Assembly: GCF_000005505.3 (NCBI RefSeq)
Contig: NC_016132.3
Span: forward strand, 57,674,914 to 57,738,913
Reading direction: 5' to 3'
DNA: 64,000 bases
From: Brachypodium distachyon
Lineage: Eukaryota > Streptophyta > Magnoliopsida > Poales > Poaceae
Made by a program: the position numbers and the translations under genes. Of this stretch, positions 41,256-52,967 are shown in pieces. Position 1 is the stretch's first letter. Every line of letters begins with the position of its first letter. Under the pieces are notes generated by a model, which saw nothing but the letters and a program-made list of their open reading frames with translations, searched no databases and was not told where the DNA came from.

Positions 41256-44164
41256 TCATCTTTCAAATAATTGGCTTCTCATGGTACTGCAGATGTCATC
41301 TGCCACAGCAACATTTTCAAGTAGGTATTTCTCAGCTGCTGCCTTGTCTGTCAGGAACTCACCATTGATCCAATACCCACACCCTTCCTTCACAATAACT
41401 CCATGAGAAGAAGCCATTTCCAGAATCTCCGATTCGTAGGCGATTCCCTTCCCAAACGTAATGTCGATGCCAGCTTCCTTCAGAACTGCTGGAGCTAATT
41501 TGTTCTTGATGATTTGCACTGATATGCCAATGCCGGTAGCCTGAAAAGGCAGAATTTGTTACCATCATAGCAAGGTTGGAATGTACCTGATGGTTAAGCT
41601 AAAGTCATGGATACCTTAAGCCTTTAGTAGAACAATGTGCATTGGTCTCTCTAGTGCAATCAGCTAAGGTTAAGGGGGAAACAGCAACTAAGAATCGAGA
41701 AAAACTATGTGCAATACCTGGTCATCAGTGTAGCGCAGTTCCTTTCTCGAAGTCCTCACTCTGATTGCTGCATAGAACCCTAATGCGTTGCCACCACAGG
41801 CCACCTCCTTGTAAAGCCCAGAAAATTCTTTTGAGCTCCGCCTTGTTCTGACCTATAAATATAACTAATTAATAGTTTCGTGGATATGATTCAATGCAAC
41901 AACATCAAGAAACACAATGAACTTCAGACCTGATTCACAAAAATAATAAGTGTTTCTGACCGACTTAATGTGTATTGAATTTTCGAAGTGCTCGAGTCAT
42001 TAAACGGGATTGCGTTTCTCCATAGTTCGTGTGCATTTCGCCTTCAAGCTCACATTTGGGAATAAGTCCTGCTACCTGTCATAAATCCATTACAAAAGGT
42101 AAACAAAATATAATATAATTTATATAACAAATGCATAAAGTTGATGGAGCATTGTATATTTGAATAAAAAAATATCTAAAACTGAAAGAGCATATCCTGT
42201 CCCGACAATGTCAAACGCAGCGTGCTTAAGATGCAGATTAACAGTTCTTCCAATTATAATGCACTGCTCTTAAATCATTGATTTAATAATCCAACTATCA
42301 GACAAAATAACTACTGACGCATCTACATTTTTTTTGTATAACTAGGAAATGTGTGGTCTTAAAAGTTCAGTTATAACAAAGTAAACATAATAAGCAACAA
42401 AAGAGAACCGAAAGATTCATGGAAATGGTGTAGTGAAGTAACGTACGCTATCCACAACAACAACATCAATAGATCCACCAACAAGAGTGTTCACTATGCT
42501 TAAAGAGTTTTCAGCAGAATCAGGTTGAGCTATTAGGAGTTTTTCAGTGTCCACGCCGATGGCTTCCGCAGATGAAGGGTCGAAAGCATTTTCTGCATCA
42601 ATATAGGTGCAATAACCTGCAAGCATGCCAAATCACAGATAACGATCAGATACTCTACTTAGCAATAAGAAAAGCATATCAAGCATCAAGTGTAATGAAC
42701 AACAAAGCATAAAGAGAAAGTACAGAATAGCTCTATGGAAGTACTTCAAAAGAAGAATACTTTAATCGGTTGGATTAAACTTTTTCTTGGTCACTAGCCA
42801 GTATTGTAACATGTAAGAAAAGAGTCATCAAATTAGAACAGTATTTCCATTAAAAAGAATGAGTACTGTTTAGATATGCCTGCAAGGAGGCAATTTTACA
42901 TAGTACCGACACGGGTATGCTAACAAAAATCATTACTAATGCATGTTGGGTAAAGTATTAAAAACTGAAGAAAAAAGGAACAAAAACTACAGGATATTTC
43001 AATACAAAAACGCTGAAAGGTTGCTAGTAATCTCATGTACAGCTAGATTTCATGATAATCCAATATAAAAACTACAGGAAAAACAACAGAAATATCGACC
43101 TCCACTCTTTTGGGCTTCCTTGACAACATGAAGTGCAAGTGTTGTCTTCCCAGATGACTCTTTCCCAAATATTTCAACCATTTTACCCTGTCAAATAAAT
43201 AAATTCAGTAATTTGTTGAAAGGGGCAACTAAATTTAGCTTGGAGTATACTTATAAAATCATAAATCTCCTTTTCAAAAAAAATCATAAATCTAAATAAT
43301 TTATCATGTGAATATATTGTTCTGATTTTCTGAATATTATGGAAACGAATTACAACCTTTGGTAATCCTCCAATGCCAAGAGCGAGGTCAAGCTTAAGAG
43401 AACCAGTAGGAATGACAGATGCACGCCTTGTCCGGGAGAACCGCTCCAAACATAAATTAGACTCTCTATCAAAATCACCTGCAAGTTGAGAGACTGCAAC
43501 ATTTAGCGTTGACTCTTTCGCCAGAGATTTTGTATCATCGAGTGGGGGATGGCTCTCATAGTCTACCTGCATATCAACTGAAATTTTGTACAGATGTGAA
43601 TACCACGACTCGTAAGGAAGAAAAACAATGTGGTTATGGAACAACAAAGACTGCAATAGTACTAGTAACTTTTGGAGACCTCATGCTCATATCCATCCAT
43701 TAGGAGAATGGAGATTTCTATGGTAAAGACATCAAACAACAAGAAGATATCAGCCGTAATTGTGGTTGACATGAAACAGTCTTGTGACCGAAACGGATAA
43801 AACATATTGCTTCTTCCATTCTATCAAATCACAGTAAGAAAAAAAAGGTAGCCAGCATTATTTGATAGATAGATCAAAGTATTTTGCATACGTATCATAA
43901 CACACACAAGCAAGTAAAAAACAAGAGATTTCAGAGAGATTGGCATTTGGACAGAAACGGAGCGCCGAGAGTGGCAGGCGGGGATGAGCTAGCGAGCACC
44001 TGAAGGGGTAAACGGCGGAGATGGGATGCTAAGGACGGAGTGAGGCATCCTGCGGAAGGGCGGCGGCTGCTCGTCGGACCGCGGTGAGGAGGCCCATGGC
44101 GCTGGCGGGGGAAGAGATCGAGGAGAGGAAGGAGAAGGGTGTCGCATAACTCTGTCTCCTGCAC
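41256..44164 (-). CDS. RECA3: RECA3-type organellar RecA recombinase, with apparent frameshift in exon 5
   Basis: Seven exons: 44000-44164, 43357-43566, 43100-43187, 42447-42616, 41930-42075, 41718-41852, 41256-41540. Exon 1 is Arg/Ser-rich ([20 protein letters not shown]), consistent with a mitochondrial presequence; the start was chosen because only this frame joins exon 2 in phase. Exon 2 has STGSL-like [18 protein letters not shown]. Exon 3 has Walker A ([15 protein letters not shown]). Exon 4 has [10 protein letters not shown] and Walker B (IDVVVVDS). Exon 6 has [15 protein letters not shown]. Exon 7 is [12 protein letters not shown] onward, ending RSQLFER. Length and C-terminus fit plant RECA3, which limits illegitimate recombination in mitochondria, rather than RECA1/2. 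Exon 5 is 146 bases where phase needs 147: one A is missing from an A-run after ALRK, so the frame hits TAA six codons later and loses the L2-like [12 protein letters not shown] part. It is either a real null allele or a sequence error. Confidence 0.85.
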
Positions 44165-45460
44165 GGTTCATACTCGCCAGCCCAGTGGGCCGTGGCGGGG
44201 TTAGGCGGCAACTGGGCTCAGCCCGCTTGGTGCCAATCATGCTTACTACCCTCCTTAAGAAATCCGTTGTCTCAAAGAAAGAAAAAGATCCTACAGAAAT
44301 CCATAGATTGGTCTTTTTTCTCTCGAGCTTTTTGGTACAAAAAAAAATCTACGAAATATTTTATTATAGTTCTTAATTATGGGATTTCAGTTTTCCATAA
44401 TTGTGGAGCTACGTTTTCGAGTTTGAATAAAGTCACACATAATTTGGAAAAAACAAAACTCTTTACATACAGTGCCAAGAGTTTCACAACAACAGATAAG
44501 GTAGACGGTGTCAGGCAACCGAATCAGCTGATTTTCATTTTGTTCGATTTGTGCCTTATCAATTTGTGCACAGTTGTTTTTCTCCAGCAGAATCTGCGAT
44601 TCGGTTGTCCACAGCGTAGAACAAAATCAGGAAAACACAACGCATATCTCTCGAGCCCTCCTCTGTAAGTACCACGCGAATCATACCCATACACGCAGCT
44701 GTATTGCATTGCATCAAAAAATCAAATCAAAACAGTTCCACGGGCGACCAGGTCGTCGTGTTGCCACAAGCAAATAATTGCAGGTTGAACCGAGGGCGTA
44801 TCTTTGACTCCTGATCGATCAGCTTGAATGACCTCTTCATCTCTAGCTATATCAAAAAAAAAATAAAAAAAAAATAGTACTCCTTGGGACAAACACTTAG
44901 GTTTTGTGCACAGTTTAGGTTTGGTAATATAGTAGTACTAGATCATGATAGCGCGCATTGCAGCGCCCGACCTTATAGTTGCGAAGGACAGATGTGAGTG
45001 CAAACTAATATAATGACATAATGAATTGCACATAACCTTAGTTTATTGCTCCAAAAGTAAAGACATATATACAGTGTAATAAATTGTTATACCAATTATA
45101 GAAAGAAAAACAAAAAATCCGAAGCCACATTGTAAATCTATTTTAGGCTGACAAGATGAACCGTGAACTACCGCACATTTGCTCCTTGCAATGTCCTTTT
45201 AGTTCTGTGGATGGAGGTCCTCAAAGGCATGATAAATAAATGGAAGCATGTGAAGAATGATAAAAGAAATGGATCTACTGTATCTGTACTTCGTTGCAAA
45301 TAAGCTGGCCTGATAGGAAAAGCTAGGTGGATTAGTTTGTTTGAGTACAATACTTTCCCACATTATAAATTCATAGTAAAATTATTATATTTTCATCTCC
45401 GAATAACACAACAGCAACAATAAGAGTTCCAAGTAAACAAGTAAACTGAAGAAGCCGACA
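44165..45460. other. Intergenic, no gene recognised
   Basis: AT-rich sequence upstream of RECA3. The open frames on the plus strand (44185-44777) have no recognisable domain. Confidence 0.4.
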
Positions 45461-46534
45461 ATTACCTGGGAACTTGTGGTGGTGGTGTGTGGGGTGGGGG
45501 GGGGGGGGAGGGGAATAATAGTCGTGTTTCCTTTTTCATTTTGGGCTCCATAATGTTTTTTTTTTCAGGGTCCATGATGAACCCTGTGAGTGAACCTCAC
45601 TATAAGTATGTCATCAAACAGGTATATGAGTCATGATACAAACCTCTACAAGTATAAGATCATTTCTGTTAGCAGAGCTATAAAGTGAGTATTAGGTGCA
45701 TCAACTAATATAAGTAGAGAACATATGAGGAATCTCTCAGCAGTTTATCTAAGCTGCCAAAGCCTGAATTAATTGTGCTAACCTCTTATCATGGGCAGAA
45801 AATTGAGCTTCACACGTTGCTGCATCATCACCTCATGTTCAGACACGTATATATGCTCAAAGATCACCATAGCAATTGTACTTAGCTAGCTTTCCCATCT
45901 ATTTTGGATCAAATCAAATTAATGGACAAGGTTGTTGCCAGCATAATCCAAAAAGGCTTGCCTATTTAAACCCTTGTGATCATTTTGCGAACTTTGTCTA
46001 ACTCTTCCAGTAAAATTTTTGGTGTCATTTATATTCATAGTACAGTCTGTTTGGGTGAGATTAAAATACAATTACCTGGAAACTGGGGGTGCTTAATAAT
46101 CATGTTTTCCTTTCAGTTTGGGCTCCATCATGTTTTTTTTTGCATGATCTATGATGAACCCTGTGATTCAACCGCACTAAGTATATCATCAAACAAGCAT
46201 GTATTAGAGTCATGATAAAAAGCCCTGCAAGTGTAAGATCATTGTATTAGCACCTTAGCAGAGCTATATATAAAGTAAGTACCGGGCACATCAACTAATT
46301 TAAGCAGATAACATGTGAAGTATCTCTTGGCACTTTATCTAAGCTGCCAAAAGAATTAATTGTGCTAATCTCTGAACATGGGGAGAAAATTAAGCTTAAT
46401 TCGTTGCTGCATTACACCTCATGTTCAGACACATATATCAGCTCCATGACCACCATAGCAATTGTACTCATCCAGCTTTCCATCTATTTTGGATTGAATC
46501 AAATTAATGGACATAGTTGCTACCAGCATAATCC
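45461..46534. repeat. Imperfect ~0.5-kb direct duplication in intergenic DNA
   Basis: A segment beginning ATTACCTGG at 45461 recurs at 46071. Matching landmarks in the same order are ATGATGAACCCTGTGA, GAGTCATGATA, CATCAACTAAT, TTTATCTAAGCTGCCAAA, GAATTAATTGTGCTAA, ACCTCATGTTCAGACAC, CACCATAGCAATTGTACT and CCAGCATAATCC. Copies span about 45461-45949 and 46071-46534 and differ by many substitutions and small indels. A 20-base G-run lies at the start of copy 1 (about 45490-45512). No coding frame is shared. Confidence 0.85.
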
Positions 46535-47301
46535 TAACCATTTGTGTTTCAAAAAAAGTAAATACAAGTATTTGTTTTTTTACCGTGTTCAACAGTGAGA
46601 TTGCTCTGTATCTGCAAGAGCAATATAATTTGACTTGGGTAGAATTGCTTTCATTGTATCTTCTCCCATAGTATGTGATCATGTGTTCTGCATCTAAGGA
46701 AATCAGATATTGCCACATCAATGAAGATTAAAAGAAGAATGAACAAAAAAACATAAATAAGCGCAGATTCTCAAGGAAGAAAAACAATAAAAGCAAGCAC
46801 TACACCTATCCTGGAGACAATGAACTGGCCTAGAGATTAGAGACAAGGATGAGGCAGGAACAGAGTCATGTATTCACAGCAGACAAATGATGCATAGACG
46901 ATAATTAATTTGCTAGGCCTATATTCTTGCAGTTGTTTCAGCAAAAAAGGGATGTTAATTGGACTAATAACCTCCATTCCTGGTTAGCCATAGGCCATAG
47001 TAGCTAATCACCCTTCTCCAGCTATCGGTGGCATCATATTCCTGAAATTGAGGACCTCATTAGGGACAGGTTACAGATTAACTAATCCAGGAACACATGA
47101 TTATATTAGATACTTGAAGGGAGAAGGGAGAAGTAATTAGAACCACAACAATCCAGTCAGAATCGAAGACGAGAAGTAGAGAACCTGTACAACAGCGAAC
47201 TAATAGAAACGAACCCAGCAACAAGCGTCGCGGCCGTGGCGGATACAGGGTCGGGGAGAAGCAGAGGTAGAGCCGCTTGTGGGAGAAGCGGCGTAGATGG
47301 C
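46535..47301. other. Intergenic; possible 5' leader interrupted by the solo LTR
   Basis: 46535-47070 shows nothing identifiable. 47190-47301 is GC-rich on the minus strand and reads like the 5' exon of a gene whose upstream part lies beyond the LTR at 48663-49060. Confidence 0.3.
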
Positions 47302-47306
47302 CATAA

Positions 47307-48662
47307 TGTTGGAGATATGTCCTAGAGGCAATCATGTGATGATGTTATTTTCTATGTATTCATGAGTTATTGTTATTGTCCTTGAACATCATCACTGATA
47401 TGTATCAATAAATACATGATTTGTTTGTGAGACTATGTATTCTATGATGTTGTTCTAATGGTCCCTGGTCATTGAGGTTATGCGGACACATAATTTAGAC
47501 TAGCAATGTGAATCAATATGATGACTATGTTTCACAAGTCATAGGGCAAGGTGTTGCCGACTGATAGCATGGACTCCACAATGAGATTGTTGAGTCGGAC
47601 AGACCCGCACTGAGACACAACAAGATGATTGTCATTTGTTAGTCTCAAGTACGATGTATATGCCAATCCTAGACCTGAGGTCATCGCATGAGCTTGGGAT
47701 GTGAATCGGCTTACTTAGGGGTTGCCAAACGCTACTCCGTAACTGGGTGGTTATAAAGGTAGCTTTCGGGTTTGCTGAGAAGCATGCTGCGAGTCATGGT
47801 TGATCAAAATGGGATTTGCCCCTCTTGTTCGGAGAGATATCTCTGGGCCCTCTCGAGTGATCAGATTCGGAAAGCATGGCCATGCGACTTGGGTTAAGTG
47901 TTAACCCATTCGGGAATCTGTATCACAGGAACGAGAAGAGAGTCGAGCTATCCACAAGGATGACAAGCACTCGCCTTGAGCTCGACACACATATCGTGAG
48001 GCAAAAGGAATGTTGCATATGACACATTGTATGGTTCGTCAATATACCTTGTGGTTACTCGAGAGTTGGCACGTGCTGCTAGGCGCCGCTACCAACTATC
48101 GACTTGAGTCGGTGCCAGTGGACGAGTAAGGTGTTACTTGGACCTGCAGTCCGAGCTCGTAGTCGTGTCCGACTAACCGCGAACCTGAAGGGTCACACGC
48201 TTAAGGGGTGGGAACCGAGTTGGATCGGATCCAACTCGTATCGGGCTTAGACTCCTAACAGGCCTCAAGTGTTGAGCCCACTAGGGACGTCTATATAAGT
48301 GGAGGAGACCAAACCGTCTAGGGTTACACAAGTACAGACGCGAGTTAGACTCGGCCATCACACCTCCATGCCCAAAAGCCTTGCGATCAGATCTAGCAGT
48401 CCGCCGCACGGAGTTCCTCCCTATACGTGTGGATACCTCGGAGGCGCTGCACCTGCGGCGCTTGGACGAACTGTTCGTGGGATCGGCGAGGAGGAGCAGG
48501 CTGTTCGACTACTCGGCATCGACGCGCTACATCGACTCTACTTCCACTACGGGTCTGCGCGTCTAGTGGTAATCTCGTGATCCATTATCTACAGCATTGA
48601 TCCGGGTGGAAGCGGTAGAATTTTTTATTTTGTGCTAGCGTAGCATACCGCGTTCCTCAACA
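47307..48662. mobile_element. Copia (Angela-like) solo LTR with perfect 5-bp target duplication
   Basis: The element begins TGTTGGAGATATGTCCTAGA and ends TCCTCAACA, with the canonical TG...CA termini. The pentamer CATAA flanks both sides (47302-47306 and 48663-48667). The start sequence is the signature of the Angela family of Copia elements in Pooideae. Length is 1356 bp. A TATATAAG box near 48292 fits the U3/R border. No primer binding site, gag-pol or second LTR exists, so this is a solo LTR left by LTR-LTR recombination. The open frames inside are not genes. Confidence 0.95.
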
Positions 48663-48667
48663 CATAA

Positions 48668-49483
48668 GTGGTTCAAGACGGTGGACGGCGTTTGCTACTG
48701 CCACCTGGAGCCGGATGGGAGCAGTGCACTGGGCGGGGGGCATGGAGGACCAACACGGCGGGGAGGAGAAGCGACACAAGCGCAAGGAAGCGAGTCGGCG
48801 ATGTGAGGATGCTGGACGGTATTTGTCGTGTGAACAGGACAGAGCAGCAGGGAGGAGGCAACGGGACTGCAGGGAGGAGACAAAGGCGGCAGGGAGGAGG
48901 AGGCGAGGCAGCGGTGGGAGACGATGCGGTTGTACAGGTTCTCTCCTTCTCGTCTGTCCGTGGATGGGCCTCGTTTTCGGCCCAATGAACCAGCGCATCG
49001 GGATTTTCCTGGCGGAGCAGCGTCCATCGAGACAACGGATCGGACGGTCAGGCATTCATCAGGGTTCAGATCGGACGGCTGGCGCGGCAGATGGCCTGAG
49101 AACGCTCGGAGTCCGTCCCATTTTATTGTCTCTAATTAGGGCGTTGCTAACGTGGACATGTGGTATTTACGGCGCGTTGATTGGCTACACGTGAATTGCG
49201 GTCACACAACGTAATGTATATATTTTCCATCTTGGATTCTTGGGTCAAACAAAACCGAATCTCTACTTCTGGAGCAGCTAGAATTCTATGCATGCCGCCG
49301 GCGCAAGTTCAACAACTGCGGAGATCTCTTCCACTCCTCCCCTTGACTCTCTCTGCACCAAACACGGAGGACTTTCAAACAAGCTTACCACTACTAGTAC
49401 CAAGAACTTGGAGCTAGCTAGCACGGCAGCAGCTGGCGACCTCTGTGGGCTGTGGCTACCCCAACTGAAGGTAGAAGACGACG
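48668..49483. other. Intergenic: GC-rich block and promoter of the first BAT1-like gene
   Basis: 48668-49060 is GC-rich and, on the minus strand, Ser/Pro/Arg-rich in all frames; it may be the 5' part of a gene cut by the solo LTR. 49100-49483 is the upstream region of the first transporter gene, with CACGTG at 49188-49193 and a TGTATATATTT TATA-like string near 49214. Confidence 0.35.
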
Positions 49484-52182
49484 ATGGCGCCCGTGCCGCG
49501 TTCCGTGGCCGTGGCCGTGGCCCCCGGCGGCGACGAAGACACGGCCGCCGGCGTCGACGCGGACCAAGCCCGGCTTCACCAGCTGGGGTACAAGCAGGAG
49601 CTGAAGCGCGGGCTCAGCGTGGTGTCCAACTTCGCCTTCTCCTTCGCCATCATCTCCGTGCTCACGGGGGTCACCTCGACATACAACACGGGGCTCCGCT
49701 ACGGCGGGCCGGCGTCCATGACGCTGGGCTGGCTCGTGGTCGCCTCCTTCAATGGCTGCGTGGCTCTGTCCATGGCCGAGATCTGCTCCGCGTACCCGAC
49801 CTCCGGCGGGCTCTACTACTGGAGCGCCAAGCTCGCCGGAAAAAGATGGGCGCCCCTTGCCTCCTGGGTCACTGGCTGGTACGTGCATATGTTCATGCTT
49901 GGTAATCTTCTCTTTTGTCATGAGGAAATGAGAGACCGATTTGATTTGGACGTGTTGTTGGGTGATGATTGATTGGCTGATTGATTTGATATATGTGGTC
50001 TGTATGCATGATTTTGATCGTTTTGATATATCTTTCGATTTGGGGATTTGGTCTATCTTTGGTCGTTTTGGTGCATTTCCTAGTCATATAAACACGCGCG
50101 GCCGCCGCTCACGTACAAGCTGCACGTCTCTTTCAGAGAGAAAACTGAAGACTGATTTAGCTGATCTCATCTTCTGTTTTACAGGTTCAATATCATGGGA
50201 CAGGTACGTCGTGCGCTCCAACTTCACAGGCTCTCTCGATCCTCGAGTGATGCAGGCCATTTGGCTGCAGCTTCAAATTAGTACTAGTATTATCTACTCC
50301 CTCCGTCACATATGAAGTGTCTCAAATTTGTTTAAATATGGATGTATCGATGTCTAGAAAGCATCTAGATACATGTAATATTTTGACACTTAATATGGGA
50401 CGGAGGGAGTATACAACTGTATACAAGTGCAGTTAATCAAATGTTTAATAAGTACATGATACTTTTAACTAGTACTATTTCAACTTAAGATGTACCCCTG
50501 TCCGGCTGCTAGCGAGCATACATGCAGTGAACTCAGGCTTCAAACAGTTTAAAAAATATGAACTCTAGCCTCCTGTTTTGACTGTTCAGTGGGCTGGAAC
50601 CACGAGCGTGGACTTCTCGCTGGCGCAGCTAATCCAGGTGATGGTCCTGCTGGGCACCGGCGGGGCCAACGGCGGCGGCTACCTTGCCTCCAAGTACGTC
50701 GTCTTGGCCATCTACGCCGCCATCCTCGTCCTCCATGGCCTCATCAACAGCCTCCCCATCCGCTGCCTCTCCTGGTTCGGCCACCTCGGCGCCTTCTGGA
50801 ATGCCGCAGGTATATATATCATCTGATCCTTGCTAGCTCCAGAGTCCAGACAAATGCAAAGTCATAGATATCAGCTTTGTTGCTGATGTCCTTTAAGTTG
50901 GGACTTTGTCTGAAAACTGAACAACGGCGTGTTAACTGCAGGTGTGTTCGTGCTGGTGATCATGATCCCGGCGGTCGCCAAGGAAAGGGCGAGCATCGAG
51001 TTCATCTTTACCAACTTCAACACGGAGAATGGCACGGGTATCCATGGGAAGCCCTACATTTTAGCCGTGGGGCTGTTGATGAGCCAGTACTCGGTCGTCG
51101 GCTACGATACATCTGCCCACATGGTACTGGAATATAATTCTCACTTCCTTTCACGTGGAGTATAACAAAATCATGCTAAATTTCTGAAACTGGTAAACAG
51201 TTGGTTATTTAAAAAAAAAAAGTTGATAGAGTTACACACAACTTCTAAAACCTTGTATGCAGGTGGGGAAAGCTTGTAAAATATGCAGCTGCAAAGTTCA
51301 CACTGCATAATGATTAAATGCTCATGATCATTGAATTAGAAATAAGAATCTCTAAAGCTACTTAGGAATTAACAGAGGCTCCCAACTAAACATGGTTCCT
51401 TGTATGAGCAGACCGAAGAAACGAAGAACGCGGACCGGAGCGGCCCGATCGGGATCATCACCTCCGTCGGCCTCGCGACGATCTTCGGGTGGATCTACCT
51501 GGTGGCGCTGACGTCAATCGTTACAGACATACCATACCTCCTCAGCCCCGATAACGATGCTGGTGGGTACGCCATTGCTCAAGCTCTCTACAGCACATTC
51601 CAAGCAAGGTATGGCAGTGGCGCCGGCGGGATAGCATGCTTGGGCATCATCGCTGTCGCCATGTTCCTCTGCGGCGTCGCCTGTATCACCAGCAACTCGA
51701 GGATGGGGTACGCCTTCTCTCGTGACGGGGCCATGCCCTACTCCCACGTCTGGCACCGGGTGACAAAAAAAGAGGTGCCCCTCAACGTCGTTTGGCTCTC
51801 TGTTGTCATCGCCTTCACCATGGCCCTCACGTCGCTCGGGAGCGAGGTGGCATTCCAGGCGATGGTGTCAATCGCCACGCTGGGCTTGTACATCTCCTAC
51901 GCGCTGCCCATCTTCTTCCGCGTGACGACGGCCCGGAAGTCATTTGTGCCGGGGCCGTTCCACCTCGCCAGGTACGGGGTTTTCGTGGGTTGGGCAGCCG
52001 TCCTCTGGGTGGCTTTCGTCACCGTGCTCTTCTCATTGCCGGTGGCATACCCAGTGGCCAAGGACAACTTTAACTACACGCCGGTGGCCGTCGGCGGTGT
52101 ACTGGTGCTCAGTCTCGTCGCCTGGGTGTTTCACGCCCGGTTCTGGTTCGAAGGGCCCATCGTAAATGTTGACATAGACTAG
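49484..52182 (+). CDS. BAT1-like: BAT1/GABA-permease-like amino-acid transporter, tandem copy 1
   Basis: Five exons: 49484-49878, 50185-50203, 50590-50809, 50942-51123, 51412-52182; 528 residues. This is an APC-superfamily permease with about 12 membrane segments, matching plant bidirectional amino-acid transporter / amino-acid-type GABA permease proteins. Landmarks: HQLGYKQELKRGLSVVSNFA, ISVLTGVTSTYNTGL, GGPASMTLGWLVVASFNG (substrate-site GGP), AEICSAYPTSGGLYYWSAKL, LLMSQYSVVGYDTSAHM, GIACLGIIAVAMFLCGVACI, MGYAFSRDGAMPYSHVWH, YALPIFFRVTTARKSFVPGP and the C-terminal FHARFWFEGPIVNVD. Exon 2 is a 19-base microexon (FNIMGQ; the other copies have FNIVGQ). Unlike copies 2 and 3 there is no intron after ELKRGLS. 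Likely roles are export or import of amino acids or GABA at plasma or mitochondrial membranes; the substrate cannot be read from sequence. Intron 2 holds a Stowaway element. Confidence 0.9.
50297..50409. mobile_element. Stowaway-like MITE in intron 2 of BAT1-like copy 1
   Basis: 113 bp with ends CTCCCTCCGTCACATATGAA and, reversed, CTCCCTCCGTCCCATATTAA, flanked by TA on both sides (50295-50296 and 50410-50411). It is not in copies 2 and 3, so it inserted after the gene duplication. Confidence 0.9.
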
Positions 52183-52564
52183 AGTTTTTTTTGTCTTGTA
52201 AACTTAATCAACAGGGCGGCTCGCGCATTTGTGCGACCATATCTACTGTGTATTGTTGTGTTTTGATCTTGATTTCTCTGCATATTTGCTCACCATCAAG
52301 AGATCATGGTGATGTGTAAGTAGCTGCACTCGTCGCCTGATATTTCGTCTCCAACACTCAAAAACACTCACATTCCGTGCCTTCGGATCTGGCGGATCGT
52401 GACCCCGGGTGATCTCTGCATGTATATGCCGGCCATTCTGGCTTTGGGCGTTGCATCATCCCTCGTTTAGGCAAAAAAAGGAAAAGATACTGTGGAACCC
52501 ATGGTGGATTCTTGGCTCCTACAGCATAGTCATAGCGTATCCCAATATATACACCTGAGATGTA

Positions 52565-52675
52565 CTCCCTCCGATCCTAAATTGTTGTCGAAATATTACA
52601 TGTATCTAGATGTTTTTTTGAATAGATGCATTATATTTGGGTAAATTTGAGTCAAGAAATTAGGATCAGAGAAAT
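52565..52675. mobile_element. Degenerate Stowaway-like MITE
   Basis: The left end CTCCCTCCGATCCTAAATTG is intact; the right end, reversed, reads ATTTCTCTGATCCTAATTTC and is decayed. Size (111 bp) and internal sequence (ATTACATGTATCTAGATG) match the other Stowaways here. Confidence 0.75.
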
Positions 52676-52876
52676 ATTTTAAAAAAACATTTTCCCTTTT
52701 AAATTTGTTAGTAGTACGTAATACATTTTCCCCCCTTTCAAGTAGCAGCTGACTAGCCGTATACCGATTCGCGCATGCCGATTGCCGCAACGGCGCAACC
52801 GTACGTGGATCGTTTCCATTCCACGCACCCAACCCCCGTCTGCAGACTCTGCACTAGAGTTGCAAGCAAACACGGC

Positions 52877-52882
52877 TATAAA
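52877..52882 (+). promoter_or_regulatory. TATA-like box of BAT1-like copy 2
   Basis: GGCTATAAACACAAGG lies about 90 bases before the start codon at 52968. Confidence 0.5.
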
Positions 52883-52967
52883 CACAAGGGTAGTAGCAAC
52901 CTGCCGCGTGCAATCCTCCTTCCTCCCAAGGTAGAGAGGAAGAGGTACGCTGAACATCGCTCCATCC

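Noticed and set aside
48299..48580. Plus-strand frames of 60-90 codons
   Set aside because: They lie inside the solo LTR and are not genes.
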